Assembly: GCF_014638915.1 (NCBI RefSeq)
Contig: NZ_BMFQ01000002.1
Span: 682,001 to 746,000, forward strand
Reading direction: 5' to 3'
DNA from: Xanthomarina arctica
GTDB taxonomy: Bacteria; Bacteroidota; Bacteroidia; Flavobacteriales; Flavobacteriaceae
DNA: 64,000 nucleotides
In this document: one piece after another, positions 26,526 through 37,611 of the stretch
Layout of the letters: each line of letters opens with the position of its first letter
Numbering within the stretch: position 1 is the first letter of the stretch
The notes under the pieces: generated by a model
What the model was told of the DNA's origin: nothing
Seen by the model: only the letters and a program-made list of their open reading frames with translations
The model's database searches: none
Made by a program: the position numbers and the translations under genes

Positions 26526-29500
26526 ATGTGTAAAAAACTTACAATTTTAAGTGCCCTTTTACTTACTAACCTTTTTGCCTTTGCGCAAGTGTCTCTACAA
26601 GTCACGGAAATCTGGCCAGGTAACGAACCTGGTTCTAACCTAACGTCAGACTGGTTTGAAATTACAAATAATGGATCTACTGCTTGGGTTTCTGGAGTAG
26701 ATGCCGATTTGTTTTATGATGATGATTCTCAAGATCCATCAACTGCCGATCTTATTAATGGTATTACAGATATCCAACCTGGTGAACGTGTTATTATTGT
26801 CATTGGAGAAGCTATCGACGTAACAGAGTTTACGGCTGTTTGGTCCTTAGACTATAATTTAACGGGGATAGAAATTGGTTATACAGATGGTTCTGGTTTA
26901 GGTGGCGGTGGCGATGGTGTTACCTTATTTTTAGGTGGTCCAACCGTAGCAGACATTGTTGATTTTGAAACCTATCCAGATGCAGATTCTAATGGCGGAC
27001 AATCTTACGATGTCGAATTAGCAGCATTTAGTACTTTAATGAATACAAGTAATGCAGGTGCTACCAATAGTACTTTAAATGATGAAGGGCAAGTAGCTAT
27101 TGCTTCTCCAGGGAATCAGGGTCCTTTAGCAACAATTGCCGATTTACAGATAACAGAAATCTGGTCAGGAAATGATCCAGGATCTAATCTAACTTCAGAT
27201 TGGTTTGAAATTAGAAACACTGGTACTGCTGCTTGGGTTTCTGGTGTAGATGCCGATTTATTTTATGATGATGATTCTCAAGATCCATCTACTGCCGATC
27301 TTATTAATGGTATTACAGATATTCAACCAGGAGAACGTGTTATCGTTGTTATTGGCGAAGCGATTGATGTCATTGAATTTACAACTGTTTGGTCTATCGA
27401 TTACGACTTAACTGGAATAGAAATTGGTTATACAGATGGTTCTGGCTTAGGTGGCGGTGGCGACGGTGTTACCTTGTTTCTAGGTGGCCCAACTGTGGCT
27501 GATATTGTGGATTTCGAAACCTATCCTGACACAGAAAATAATGGCGGACAATCTTACGATGTAGAATTAGTAGCCTTTAGTACTTTAATGAATGTAAGCA
27601 ATGCAGGAGCTACTTATAGTACCTTAAATGATGAAGGACAAGCAGCTATTGCTTCTCCAGGAAACCAAGGACCTTTAGCTCCATCTACCTTAACCATTTT
27701 AGTAGATACTGCTAATTTAACACCCTTTTTAAGTCTGCCTGAAGCCAATGCTGGATATGCTAGTGCTGTTTTAAATGATCCAACAGATCCTGCAAGTATC
27801 TATGGAATTCCTTTTGATATTATGGATGTTGAAACTCCTGTAGCTAATTTAGTAGTTACAGTATCTAGTAGTGAAGAATCTGTAGTGCCTAATGCCAATT
27901 TAATATTAACTGGAACAAACAGAGATCGCTTATTAAACATCACACCTATTGCTTTCGGGTTTACAACCATAACTGTTACGGTTGAAGATACCGATATGAA
28001 TACATCTACCTATACTATTAATTATGCAGCATCTGAAGCATCTGTTGTGCCAAGTACAAGTCGTTTTTATACTGGAGCATCAGATGGTTCTACAGGAATT
28101 GAAATTGAAGACCAGTATGTTTGGGTTGCAGACGACGAAGACCAAACCATTAGATTATATGATGGTTTACAATCTGGCCTACCAGTAAATGCAATAAACT
28201 TTAATGCAGATTTAGGTTCTACAGAAGAAGCAGATTTAGAAGGCTCTTTCAGATTAGGAAACACGATTTACTGGAATGGTTCAACATCAGAAACAGACAG
28301 ATCGGTTATTTTTACAACTACAATTTCTGGCTCAGGAGCTAATTCCATGTTAACTTATGGAGATAGATATAATAACCTTCATGATGATATCGTGGCTTGG
28401 GATGTGAATAACGGTCACGGTTTAGGGGCAAACTATTTTAATTTCAATTCTCTCTTAGAAGTAGAAGCCTTGGCTTTAGCGCCAAACAGTACAACAACTG
28501 CTTACTTAGGTTTACGTAGCTCCACATCAGAAAATCAAGCTATTATTATAACGGTAACAAACTTTACAAACTTACCAGGCATGCCTGCAGGTTCTGCAAC
28601 GTTTGGAGCTCCTATCCTACTCGATTTAAAAGGAAGAAGTTTACGTGCTATGGAATGTAATGCCGAAGGGTGTATTTTAATTGGTGGTCCTTTTGGTACC
28701 AAACCAGATTTTAAATTATACACTTGGACAGGTGATGCCAACGATACTCCAGAACTTAGAAATGCAAATTTAACTGCTTTAAATACTCATGGTTCTTTTG
28801 AAGGTTTAGTTTCGCTACCAAACTCTAGTTTCTTAGGAACTGATGGAGATTCAGATACCGTAAAACTATTAGTAGATTTAGGTGCAACCACTATTTACAA
28901 CAACGGCGTTGAAAATAAAGATCTACGTGCCGAGTGGAAAAAATTCAGAACAGACATTGTAACTCTTGGAACTGTTGCTACTCCTATAATTAAAACCCCT
29001 GTAATTAATGAGTTTGTTGCAGACCATTCTGGAGCAGATTCTGCAGAGTTTGTAGAAATTCTTGGAGATCCATTTACAGATTATTCAAATTATACAATTC
29101 TTGTAATTGAAGGAGATAGTGGAAACACAGGCTTAATTGACGCTTCTTTTACTTTAGGAACTTCAAATGAAAATGGATTCTGGACAACTCCTTTCTTTTC
29201 TAACGATATAGAAAATGGGAGTATCACCTTATTACTTGTCGATGGATATACTGGTATCCTTGGAGATGATATCGATACATTAGATGATGGTAATATTGAC
29301 ACAACTTATTGGACAAGCATTGTTGATGGTATTGCTAGCTCTGATGGTGGTGTCGATGATTTTGTTTATGCTTTAGATTTAGCTCCTGGTTATGATGGTG
29401 ATACGTTTCAAGTTGGTGGTGCATCTCGTATTCCTAATGGTTTAGATACGGATGCTACTTCAGACTGGGTAAGAAATGATTATGATGGTGAAGGTCTTGT

Positions 29501-30371
29501 AGGTTTTACTGGAACACCTATAGAAGGTGAAGCTTTAAACACTCCTAATGCTTACAACAAACTTGTTGGTCCAATTTTAAACATTACTGAAATATGGCCT
29601 GGAAATGGTGATGGAAGTAACCTAACTGCCGATTGGTTTGAAATTACGAATAATGGTCCAATGGCATGGACACCTGCGGTTGGTGGACTTTATTTCGATG
29701 ATGATTCTCAAGATCCTGCTTCCGCTGTTTTAATTGAGGGAATTACATCTATTCAACCTGGAGAATCTGTTATAGCTGTTGATGCCGGAACTAACGATAA
29801 CTTTATCGCTGTTTGGGGAGGTGTTTATAATCTTTCTGGAGTACAAGTAGGAACATATGCTGGTGCTGGTTTATCTGGTGGTGGAGATATGGTTACTCTA
29901 TGGATTGGAGAGCCATTAACTGTAGGTACTATTGTTGATGCTGAAGCTTATCCTGATACAGCTTCAAACCCTGGTCAATCTTACGATGTAGAAAAAGCTG
30001 GTTTTAGTATTGTTAACGAAACTCCTTATTTGCCGGCAGCAACTGCTGGAAATGATGCTGGTGAGTCAGCTATTGGTTCCCCTGGGAATCAAGGTCAGAC
30101 TTTAAGTGTCGAAAGTAACAGTTTTTCAGATTTAAGTATGAAACTGTATCCAATGCCATTTACTAATGAAATTAATATGTCTCTAAATTTAACGACTTCT
30201 GTTCCAGCTACTATTAAAATAGTAAACTTATTAGGAGCAACTGTTTACAGCGAAAAAGCACAGGTTTCGAATGGCACAACTACCATTTCTAATTTGTCTC
30301 ATCTTTCTGCTGGAGTTTATGTATTACATATTTCAGAATTAAACTTGACGATGAAGATTATCAAGAAATAA
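26526..30371 (+). CDS. large secreted protein with lamin-tail-like repeats and T9SS sorting domain
   Basis: The 1281-residue product has a signal peptide (1-20, ending FAFAQ). Two near-identical tandem domains (LQVTEIWPGNEPGS..., starting at residues 24 and 207) and a third copy at about 1018 resemble lamin-tail (LTD) domains. A middle region (about 515-780, DGSTGIEIEDQYVWVADDEDQ) looks like a DUF3616-type beta-propeller, with another LTD-like segment (about 825) before the third copy. The T9SS type A domain (LYPMPFTNEINMS to IKK) ends the protein. It is predicted to be a cell-surface or secreted protein; binding partner unknown. Confidence 0.85.
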   Translation: MCKKLTILSALLLTNLFAFAQVSLQVTEIWPGNEPGSNLTSDWFEITNNGSTAWVSGVDADLFYDDDSQDPSTADLINGITDIQPGERVIIVIGEAIDVTEFTAVWSLDYNLTGIEIGYTDGSGLGGGGDGVTLFLGGPTVADIVDFETYPDADSNGGQSYDVELAAFSTLMNTSNAGATNSTLNDEGQVAIASPGNQGPLATIADLQITEIWSGNDPGSNLTSDWFEIRNTGTAAWVSGVDADLFYDDDSQDPSTADLINGITDIQPGERVIVVIGEAIDVIEFTTVWSIDYDLTGIEIGYTDGSGLGGGGDGVTLFLGGPTVADIVDFETYPDTENNGGQSYDVELVAFSTLMNVSNAGATYSTLNDEGQAAIASPGNQGPLAPSTLTILVDTANLTPFLSLPEANAGYASAVLNDPTDPASIYGIPFDIMDVETPVANLVVTVSSSEESVVPNANLILTGTNRDRLLNITPIAFGFTTITVTVEDTDMNTSTYTINYAASEASVVPSTSRFYTGASDGSTGIEIEDQYVWVADDEDQTIRLYDGLQSGLPVNAINFNADLGSTEEADLEGSFRLGNTIYWNGSTSETDRSVIFTTTISGSGANSMLTYGDRYNNLHDDIVAWDVNNGHGLGANYFNFNSLLEVEALALAPNSTTTAYLGLRSSTSENQAIIITVTNFTNLPGMPAGSATFGAPILLDLKGRSLRAMECNAEGCILIGGPFGTKPDFKLYTWTGDANDTPELRNANLTALNTHGSFEGLVSLPNSSFLGTDGDSDTVKLLVDLGATTIYNNGVENKDLRAEWKKFRTDIVTLGTVATPIIKTPVINEFVADHSGADSAEFVEILGDPFTDYSNYTILVIEGDSGNTGLIDASFTLGTSNENGFWTTPFFSNDIENGSITLLLVDGYTGILGDDIDTLDDGNIDTTYWTSIVDGIASSDGGVDDFVYALDLAPGYDGDTFQVGGASRIPNGLDTDATSDWVRNDYDGEGLVGFTGTPIEGEALNTPNAYNKLVGPILNITEIWPGNGDGSNLTADWFEITNNGPMAWTPAVGGLYFDDDSQDPASAVLIEGITSIQPGESVIAVDAGTNDNFIAVWGGVYNLSGVQVGTYAGAGLSGGGDMVTLWIGEPLTVGTIVDAEAYPDTASNPGQSYDVEKAGFSIVNETPYLPAATAGNDAGESAIGSPGNQGQTLSVESNSFSDLSMKLYPMPFTNEINMSLNLTTSVPATIKIVNLLGATVYSEKAQVSNGTTTISNLSHLSAGVYVLHISELNLTMKIIKK
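26595..27692 (+). repeat. tandem 549-bp coding repeat, two copies
   Basis: The segments 26595-27143 and 27144-27692 encode almost the same 183 residues (LQxTEIWxGNxPGS to NQGPLA) and match closely at the DNA level. They keep the reading frame. A third, more distant copy starts at 29577. This indicates a recent in-frame duplication. Confidence 0.88.
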
Positions 30372-30388
30372 AATATTTTTCTTTCCTT

Positions 30389-30427
30389 AAAAAAGCCAGT
30401 TTGAAATCCTTCAAACTGGCTTTTTAT
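30389..30427 (+). terminator. intrinsic terminator
   Basis: AAAGCCAGTTTGAA and TTCAAACTGGCTTT form a perfect stem with an ATCC loop, flanked by an A run and a T run. It ends the large repeat-protein gene and can act in both directions, though the next gene on the minus strand ends at 30590. Confidence 0.9.
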
Positions 30428-30589
30428 ATTAAAGTCTTTTAGCAAATTGCTTATAGTAGAAACTGAATTAAAATGCATCTCAGTTCTATGAGACTTCTTT
30501 TTATTGCTTGTTTAAATCTTGTGAATGAATTAGATTGATAGCTTGGTATTGTATTAAAACATCTGTATCAAGAAATATATGGAACTTGT

Positions 30590-31894
30590 TTATCTGCTAC
30601 CTACTTTTTTTACTTTAGTTCTATAGACTTTTTCAATAACAAAGGATAGAACAATCATACCAGCTAAAATCCATAAATGATCTTTTGTTGCTGGGTTTTC
30701 ATCTACTTTAATACAAAGTATTATTAAAGCAAAAGCAGTCATTATTGCCGCCAAGCCAGAAAGCCATTTCAAACTCCCAGTTTCCTTTGCCAAACGAACA
30801 TTAGCAATATTAACCATCATAAAAATCAGTAAAAACCCGGCGCTTCCCATGGTTGCTATGGCTTCTAAGGGAATAAAATTGGCCACAATTATCGCCAATC
30901 CAGCTGTAAAAATGGTTCCAACCAGATGTTGCCCTCGAAATGTAGCTTCCATTTTACTTGGTAGTTCACCACTTTGGGCTATTGTATTGGTGAGACTCCC
31001 GGTACTATAAAAAGTAGCATTAATAGCTGAACTTGTAGCCAATAAGGCTGCAATGGCTATAGCAATAAACCCCTTTTTACCCAACATTTTCTCTGCCGCT
31101 ACAGATAATGAATTGACACTATTTAATGCTATTTCATTAAAATTAAGATGCCCAATAACAACGGATACAATCAATAAATAGAATATCATAGCTATTAGAA
31201 TGCCACCAATATAAGCTATGGGTAATGTTTTCTTCCGATTGGCTACTTCTCCTGAAGCGTTTGCTATTAATTCGAAACCTTCATAATTTAAAAAAATAAG
31301 CATCGCTCCAGATATCATACCTAAAGGCGAAACGTAGTTCTCTGGTTCAATACGCGTCCAATCGGCATCCATGGTTAAACCAAAAATGATAAACCCCAAT
31401 AGGATAATCATCTTTAGAGCATTGAATAGGTTTTCCGAACGAATCACTAATTTACCACCAAAAGCATTTACAAATAAAAGTAAGACTATAATTCCTGTGG
31501 TTAGCGTATAACGCCAAAACTCCTGATCGGCTTCTGGGAAAAAACTCGAGCCGTAGCCTCCAAAAGCATAGGCATAAACCGAAACTAAAACCACATAACT
31601 GAATAAAAGTAGAATGTTTAAGCCTCCAGTAAAAGTTCCTGTTCCAAAGCCTTTATTTAGGAAGGATACGGTACCTCCTTCTCCTGGGTATTTTAGTGTC
31701 AATTTTAAATAAGAATAGCCCGTTAGTAAAGCTACAATTCCCGCAATTCCAAATGCAATAGGTGCGCTTCCTCTGGCAATTTCAATGGATAACCCAGTAA
31801 CAGCAAATATACCACCACCAACCATACCACCAATACCAATAGACAAGGTAGAAAAAGTTCCTAGTCCTTTTTTGCTTTCACTTGTCTTTGCCAT
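30590..31894 (-). CDS. APC family amino acid permease
   Basis: The 434-residue protein has about twelve membrane segments. The start GLGTFSTLSIGIGGMVGGGIFAVTG is the conserved first helix of the APC superfamily, which carries the substrate-binding unwound glycines. It presumably imports an amino acid or similar cationic or neutral substrate by proton symport or exchange. It is a single gene; specificity cannot be read from the sequence. Confidence 0.92.
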   Translation of the reverse strand: MAKTSESKKGLGTFSTLSIGIGGMVGGGIFAVTGLSIEIARGSAPIAFGIAGIVALLTGYSYLKLTLKYPGEGGTVSFLNKGFGTGTFTGGLNILLLFSYVVLVSVYAYAFGGYGSSFFPEADQEFWRYTLTTGIIVLLLFVNAFGGKLVIRSENLFNALKMIILLGFIIFGLTMDADWTRIEPENYVSPLGMISGAMLIFLNYEGFELIANASGEVANRKKTLPIAYIGGILIAMIFYLLIVSVVIGHLNFNEIALNSVNSLSVAAEKMLGKKGFIAIAIAALLATSSAINATFYSTGSLTNTIAQSGELPSKMEATFRGQHLVGTIFTAGLAIIVANFIPLEAIATMGSAGFLLIFMMVNIANVRLAKETGSLKWLSGLAAIMTAFALIILCIKVDENPATKDHLWILAGMIVLSFVIEKVYRTKVKKVGSR

Positions 31895-32022
31895 TTATAA
31901 TTGAATCGTTTTTGGTAAATATATACATTTAATAAGTACGCTTGTGCCTGATATTGTTTAGGGTTATAACCATACCTAAAAAAGTAGCTATATTAGATGT
32001 CTTGTTATTAAAAAGAGAGTTA

Positions 32023-33270
32023 TTATGAATCGATTTTATTCTTATTCAAATCTTTCAAGAGGTTGAATGCCACATACAAAATCATAAGACTTGCAATCCC
32101 AATACAACACCACATAAACCAGGGTTGTTGCCAGATTGAGGAACTCTCCTTGGTTGTTTCAGCTTCTTGTTCATAAACTACAGAGCTTATTTTAGCAATA
32201 GGCAATATGCTTTTCGTGGTATTGGTGACATCAAATATATCATAGTCGGGAAAAGTCAAGGTGTCATTACCTGCAGTTACTTTATAAGTTTCTAAGCTCT
32301 TTAAGGAGGCTACTAAATAAACGGCTTCTTGCAAGAATTGAAGCTTCTTAATTTGCAGTTTGGGATTGTCTTTATTGTCTATTTCCAAATAAACCTCTTT
32401 TTCTATACTTCTTGGAACGTTGAAAACCAAGTCTTTGTCTGAGCGAATTGAAAAAGATGCTACGTTTTGTCTATAAGATTCCATACTACGTTTTACTTCA
32501 CGCTCTTTTATGGTATAAAAACTGGCATTCCGGCTATATAGTTCTGGAGAAGTTATCTGCATTCTAATTTGATCAATAAGCTGTGGCCTATTAAAACGAA
32601 TATGAATTTGGGTCCTTTTATCCTTCTCTAAAAATTCGATACTTTTTACTGGAATTTGTTCCTTAATGATTGGCACTACCGCTACAGATTCTGTAGTTGC
32701 CATCCCTATTTTCAAGAGATTTATTGGTAAAGACTTTCTATCATCAAATACAACTTTGAGGTACTGATACCTACACAATGGAAAATGAATGCTCTTATAA
32801 ACACTCGTTTCTGTTGAGTGACTTAACTGGTTTAACTGCCCACTATTCACAATCCCAAACCATTGTTTTTGATTGTTGCTACCTTCTAATTTATAGCTTT
32901 TATTGCCTTGGTAATTTGCAATTAAAAACACGGCTTTTTCCAGAGTGTCATAAGGATTTTTAAAAATATAAGTAGCACTTGAATCTGCGATTCTTGTACT
33001 TGAAACAATTGAAAATTCCTTGAAGTCTGAAACTCTGGTGTTTATATAATCAGTAGTAGGTTGAATAAAATAAGGTACTTGTTTGCCTTTATCAGCCCAT
33101 ATTCTAATGTCACGCAAATCGGATGTCGCATAAGAACGCATCTCCTGTGGCATTTGAATACGATATAACCCATCTTCTTGTACGGGATCTATTGTTCCGG
33201 TAACTAAGGATGTCTGGGCAAAAGTGACACTCCCCAAAAGCATTGCAAAAAGCTTAATCAATTTTATCAT
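32023..33270 (-). CDS. DUF3999 family protein
   Basis: The 415-residue product has a signal peptide (ending TFAQ), a large periplasmic beta-rich region, and a single C-terminal membrane segment (about 386-405, WFMWCCIGIASLMILYVAF) followed by a short basic tail. The family (DUF3999) is regularly encoded next to DUF2339. Here it overlaps the end of the DUF2339 gene by 17 bases, so the two are co-transcribed. Function unknown; a joint envelope complex is inferred. Confidence 0.82.
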   Translation of the reverse strand: MIKLIKLFAMLLGSVTFAQTSLVTGTIDPVQEDGLYRIQMPQEMRSYATSDLRDIRIWADKGKQVPYFIQPTTDYINTRVSDFKEFSIVSSTRIADSSATYIFKNPYDTLEKAVFLIANYQGNKSYKLEGSNNQKQWFGIVNSGQLNQLSHSTETSVYKSIHFPLCRYQYLKVVFDDRKSLPINLLKIGMATTESVAVVPIIKEQIPVKSIEFLEKDKRTQIHIRFNRPQLIDQIRMQITSPELYSRNASFYTIKEREVKRSMESYRQNVASFSIRSDKDLVFNVPRSIEKEVYLEIDNKDNPKLQIKKLQFLQEAVYLVASLKSLETYKVTAGNDTLTFPDYDIFDVTNTTKSILPIAKISSVVYEQEAETTKESSSIWQQPWFMWCCIGIASLMILYVAFNLLKDLNKNKIDS

Positions 33271-35695
33271 TCTTAGGTGTTTTGTCTTCGTCTATTACTA
33301 AAACTTTAATCTTTTGATATACAAATGAAATAATTAAAATAAGCACGCCTAATAAGATAAACGCAATAATCTTTCCTGTTTCAGATACATTACTAATGTC
33401 GTATGCAAATAATTTTACAATGGTTAGCCCCAGCAAGGTTAAAGCAATAATTCGTAATTGTTTTATTTGTTTTTTAATCCCTATCAATAATAATATAAAG
33501 GCCAAGATTCCCCATAATACCGGTAGTCCTGTTTTTATTATTTTATATCTAGCGGAAGAGATCATTTCGTAAGCCAAATCAAACTGTCCTGGTTCAATGG
33601 TGAAAGTCATGATATGCAAGCCTTGTAAAATAACTTCGGTACTCGTTAAAACCACCAAAATAAAAACAGCAAACCATAAGGCTAATTTATTATTAAAGGC
33701 TAAAAATACCTTTTGTGATTTGTTACTTTTAACAATCAAATACCAAAAATATACCAGTATGACTAGAGATACCATATGAAGATAGTATGCGAGATGATTA
33801 TCTTCATTCCTTATAATATTTTCGCGATGTTCAGAAAAAGGAATTGCTACAAATAAGAATGTAAAAGCTACGATGTTTAAAACGGCAAGAATATTAATTG
33901 TTTTATCATTTCCTGAAGTCCTGTTTCTAAATAAAACAAAGCAGAAAACTGCTGTGAACAATAAATGATACAGCACGATAATAGCCAAAAAGTCATTAAT
34001 TGAAAAATAGGTTATGGACTGATATGATACTTCAAAAAGGCCTACAAAATAACCTGTAGTTATAGCCATAATGTGACATATCTTTCTATAGAATGTCGGG
34101 TTGAAGGTCAAACCAAACTTAGTTAGTTTTTCTGTTTCATTACGCAATAAGTATCCAACAACCACAAAGGAAGCCACAACAAAAGCACCACCAATAAAAA
34201 TAGGATTGCCAATAATTCTCAAATTTTCATAAATACTAATATAATTAGGCCAATCCATTATCAAACTTCCTAACATTAAAATTTGCACGATAACGGACGC
34301 AAAACGATAACTTTTTATTTGAGATTTTTGAGCTAGCCACATTAATAAAACAGCTTCAACAGCCCAGAACATAGTAATATTATTCCCTGAAAATTGTACA
34401 GGAATAGCTAAGGTTATAAAGGTTAATGTTAAACCTATTAATAAATATATGGCTATTTTGTCTAAGCCAAATTTCTTGTACAATAACAAGGCATAACCCA
34501 AATTCAACAAGGCTAAAAGCGTTGTAAAAAGTCCTGAAAACTCAGGTTTATAATGAGATAACACCAACATACCAATCCCATAAAAAACAAAATTATTAAC
34601 AGTTAGCATGACCAGTTGTATCTTGGAGAAGCTATCTTTTGTTCGTAGATTGTTAATGATATTTGTAATAATAAAAATGAGGTAAAAAACAAACCCAAAA
34701 ATTAAAGCCCCCAAGTAATGTGGATTCTCAGCGTTCATTTCTGTAAGCACCCAACCAGAAAATAAAAGGGTTGTAAATACAAAGGCGAGAATGTGCACCA
34801 AATGCCACTTTTTAAAATAAGCTAGCGTTAAAATACCAATATCTAAAATGGCGATATAGGTAAACAACACCAAATAGTTTCCGCTTCCAGTGCTTATCAT
34901 AAAAGGCACTAAAAAACCACCAATTAGGGATAATATGGCGAGTTCCATTCTATTATAAGATAGAGAAATTAAACAGCTGAAAGCCGTTATTAACACCATA
35001 ATGGCAAAAGCGACCTCTTGTCCAAATAATTGATATTCATGAAAAGCTATGGCAATGGTGAAATAAAAGATTGCGATGGCTCCAGCAACTAGAACAGAAC
35101 TGAATGGCGCATATTTTACACGAAGTTTATGGGCGATAAATAATACCAAACTCCCAGCTAGAATACCAATTCCCACACGAGCAGGTTCATTAATCCAATC
35201 CTTGTCTATGGCAAATTTCACAAAATAACTGATTCCTAAAACCAAAATAAGAATACCAATTTTGTTGATTAGGTTTTCCCCAACAAATTTCTCAAGATCG
35301 GGGTTTCTTTGTTTAAATCGTTCCCAGAAACTAAGAGTTGGTTCTTCAATGACTTTTTTAGCAGGTGCCGCAGTCATAACAGCCTTTGCGGAAGCCGCTA
35401 GTACCTCTGCTTCTTTAGCTTCTACTTGCTTGGTAAGCTCTGGAATAGGTGGTGTTACTATAATAGGTTCCGATTTAACCAAAATTTCAGGAATAGGTTC
35501 AACCGGTTTTATTAAATCATCTTTTACAGGTTCATTTTCTTTAGTTTTTATACCCTCTTTACGCTGGGTTAAAAGACTATTTAATTTGTTATTTAGCGTA
35601 TTGAGGTCTTCTTTTAGACTCAGGTTGTCTCTACTATATTTTTTATTCTGAAAGATTAATAATACAATAACAACAATTGAAAGGACATATTCCAT
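33254..35695 (-). CDS. DUF2339 family polytopic membrane protein
   Basis: The 813-residue product has an N-terminal membrane segment (1-15), a coiled-coil (about 22-50), and a Pro/Glu/Ala-rich linker (about 55-120). Then come more than twenty hydrophobic segments typical of DUF2339, beginning near NLINKIGILILVLGISYFVKFAIDKDWI. The family's function is unknown. It precedes and overlaps the DUF3999 gene. Confidence 0.9.
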   Translation of the reverse strand: MEYVLSIVVIVLLIFQNKKYSRDNLSLKEDLNTLNNKLNSLLTQRKEGIKTKENEPVKDDLIKPVEPIPEILVKSEPIIVTPPIPELTKQVEAKEAEVLAASAKAVMTAAPAKKVIEEPTLSFWERFKQRNPDLEKFVGENLINKIGILILVLGISYFVKFAIDKDWINEPARVGIGILAGSLVLFIAHKLRVKYAPFSSVLVAGAIAIFYFTIAIAFHEYQLFGQEVAFAIMVLITAFSCLISLSYNRMELAILSLIGGFLVPFMISTGSGNYLVLFTYIAILDIGILTLAYFKKWHLVHILAFVFTTLLFSGWVLTEMNAENPHYLGALIFGFVFYLIFIITNIINNLRTKDSFSKIQLVMLTVNNFVFYGIGMLVLSHYKPEFSGLFTTLLALLNLGYALLLYKKFGLDKIAIYLLIGLTLTFITLAIPVQFSGNNITMFWAVEAVLLMWLAQKSQIKSYRFASVIVQILMLGSLIMDWPNYISIYENLRIIGNPIFIGGAFVVASFVVVGYLLRNETEKLTKFGLTFNPTFYRKICHIMAITTGYFVGLFEVSYQSITYFSINDFLAIIVLYHLLFTAVFCFVLFRNRTSGNDKTINILAVLNIVAFTFLFVAIPFSEHRENIIRNEDNHLAYYLHMVSLVILVYFWYLIVKSNKSQKVFLAFNNKLALWFAVFILVVLTSTEVILQGLHIMTFTIEPGQFDLAYEMISSARYKIIKTGLPVLWGILAFILLLIGIKKQIKQLRIIALTLLGLTIVKLFAYDISNVSETGKIIAFILLGVLILIISFVYQKIKVLVIDEDKTPKNDKID

Positions 35696-35936
35696 AGGTT
35701 TCTTTGGGGTTAGCTAGGTATAATTTAGACTAAGATAATGGGATTTTATTATAAACGCATTGGTTACGGCTAAAATGAAAATGTTATTATACTTAATTTT
35801 ATTAATCCTCAAACTCGTTTGTTTAGGATTTGAGTAGAATTAGAGCATATATAATTTCTAAATTTATTTCATTTTTAATAATGAAATAATAACTTCTCAA
35901 GTTAGATTCTCTCGTTTCTGCAATGATCATTCATGC

Positions 35937-37472
35937 CTACCAATCGATAGGAAAATAATCCTTCAAAAACTTACCGGACCAATGTTTTCCTGTATTTATA
36001 CCATCTATTAGCGGATCCATGACTCTGGCCGCGCCATCAACGATATCTAATGGTGGCTGAAAATCGTGAACTTCAACTTTTTTCTTAGATAAGGCTGCAG
36101 GATCTTCATCTGTAACCCAACCAGTATCAACAGCATTCATATAAATCCCCGATTTGGCAAAGGTTGCCGCCGAGGTATGTGTTAGCATGTTTAAGGCTGC
36201 TTTGGCCATATTGGTATGCGGATGTCTGTCTTGTTTTTTAAATCTATGAAACTTGCCTTCCATGGCAGATACATTTATAATATGCTTCTTACCTGTATTT
36301 TCTTTCATCATTAAATTAGACAAACGATTACATAGTACAAAAGGCGCTACTGCATTTACTAATTGAACCTCAACCATTTCAGTAGTTTCAATTTCACCTA
36401 GTTTTAAACGCCAGCTATTGGTTTTTCTTAAATCTACTTGTTGTAAATCGGCATCTAATTTGCCTTCCGGAAAGACTTCGGCTGTTTGCAGAGAATTATC
36501 AAAACTGTAAGGAATTTGAGACAATTCTGCTGAATTACGTAAACCAATTCCTGGTTCTGGTCCGTGCCATGTAACTGGTAACACGTTATTCTTACTCGTT
36601 TTTGAAGCGCTAACACTTAGACTGGAAAGTTCTTCTAAACAACTTTCGTGATCCTTAAGTAAGGTTTGTGCTAGTATAGGTAATTGGTTGATAGGGAGTT
36701 TTTCATTTTCCATTAAATGAAAATAAAAACCTGATGGTCTTCGTACCGTTTGTGCGGCGTTATTTATTAAAATATCTAAGCGATCGTACTTTTGTTCTAT
36801 ATAATTACAAAAAATCTCTACACTTGGAATGTGTCGTAAATCCAAGCCATGAATATGTAACCGGTGACTCCATTCCTTATAATCGTCTTCTTTAGAAAAC
36901 CTAATGGCAGAATCAGCCGGAAAACGTGTGGTTGCCACAACAGTAGCACCAGAACGTAATAACATTAAGGTAATATGATAGCCTATTTTTAATCTAGAAC
37001 CTGTAATAACAGCTACTTGATCTTTTAAATCTGTAGTTTGAAAACGTTTCGCATAGTTTAGATCGCCACATTCGGTACACATGGTATCATAAAAATGATG
37101 CAATTTTGTAAAGACTGTTTTGCAGACATAACAGTTTCTTGGAGATTCTAATTCTAGAGTGTCTTCTGGAATTGAAGCCGATGCCAATAACTTTGGCGCT
37201 ACAAATAATGCGGCTTCACGTGCAGAACGAATGCCTGTTGTTTTTCTGGCATGCTTATCCTTAGCAATCATTTTACGCTTCGTTGCTTTTTTAGCATCCT
37301 TTTTTCTGCGTTGAAACTCATCCCTGTTGGGTCTGGTTAATTCACCTGCCGCTTTAAAAAGCGCAACTCTTTGGTCTTCTGGTAATTCAAAAAGTTGATT
37401 GGTGTCTTCCAGTAGACTCTTTAAGGTAGCGATACAAGCTTCTATATCTGGATTACTGACGTTTTCACTCAT
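35937..37472 (-). CDS. SDR family protein with N-terminal zinc-ribbon-like extension
   Basis: The product has 511 residues, about twice a classical SDR. Residues 50-80 are highly basic. CxxC pairs at 114/117 and 132/135 could bind zinc. The Rossmann part starts at [12 protein letters not shown] (153-164), followed by INNAAQ (236-241). Ser402 (NVSAMEG) is in the catalytic Ser position, but the YxxxK motif reads TNMAK (420-424), so the catalytic Tyr is Thr. Either the enzyme works differently or it has become a binding protein. It is a single gene. Confidence 0.85.
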   Translation of the reverse strand: MSENVSNPDIEACIATLKSLLEDTNQLFELPEDQRVALFKAAGELTRPNRDEFQRRKKDAKKATKRKMIAKDKHARKTTGIRSAREAALFVAPKLLASASIPEDTLELESPRNCYVCKTVFTKLHHFYDTMCTECGDLNYAKRFQTTDLKDQVAVITGSRLKIGYHITLMLLRSGATVVATTRFPADSAIRFSKEDDYKEWSHRLHIHGLDLRHIPSVEIFCNYIEQKYDRLDILINNAAQTVRRPSGFYFHLMENEKLPINQLPILAQTLLKDHESCLEELSSLSVSASKTSKNNVLPVTWHGPEPGIGLRNSAELSQIPYSFDNSLQTAEVFPEGKLDADLQQVDLRKTNSWRLKLGEIETTEMVEVQLVNAVAPFVLCNRLSNLMMKENTGKKHIINVSAMEGKFHRFKKQDRHPHTNMAKAALNMLTHTSAATFAKSGIYMNAVDTGWVTDEDPAALSKKKVEVHDFQPPLDIVDGAARVMDPLIDGINTGKHWSGKFLKDYFPIDW

Positions 37473-37560
37473 AACAACAACTTACTTATAATCTATTTAG
37501 GTATTTAAAAATATTGGGTAAAGATAAACAACCTTTTGAGAGAGCAAACTATTGTATACT

Positions 37561-37590
37561 AAAAGAGCCCATCTAATAGATGGGCTCTTT
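37561..37590 (-). terminator. intrinsic terminator of csp gene
   Basis: AAAGAGCCCATCTA and TAGATGGGCTCTTT form a near-perfect palindrome of 28-30 bases, just downstream of the cold-shock gene that ends at 37612. Confidence 0.88.
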
Positions 37591-37611
37591 CTGAAAATAT
37601 TTAGATATATA

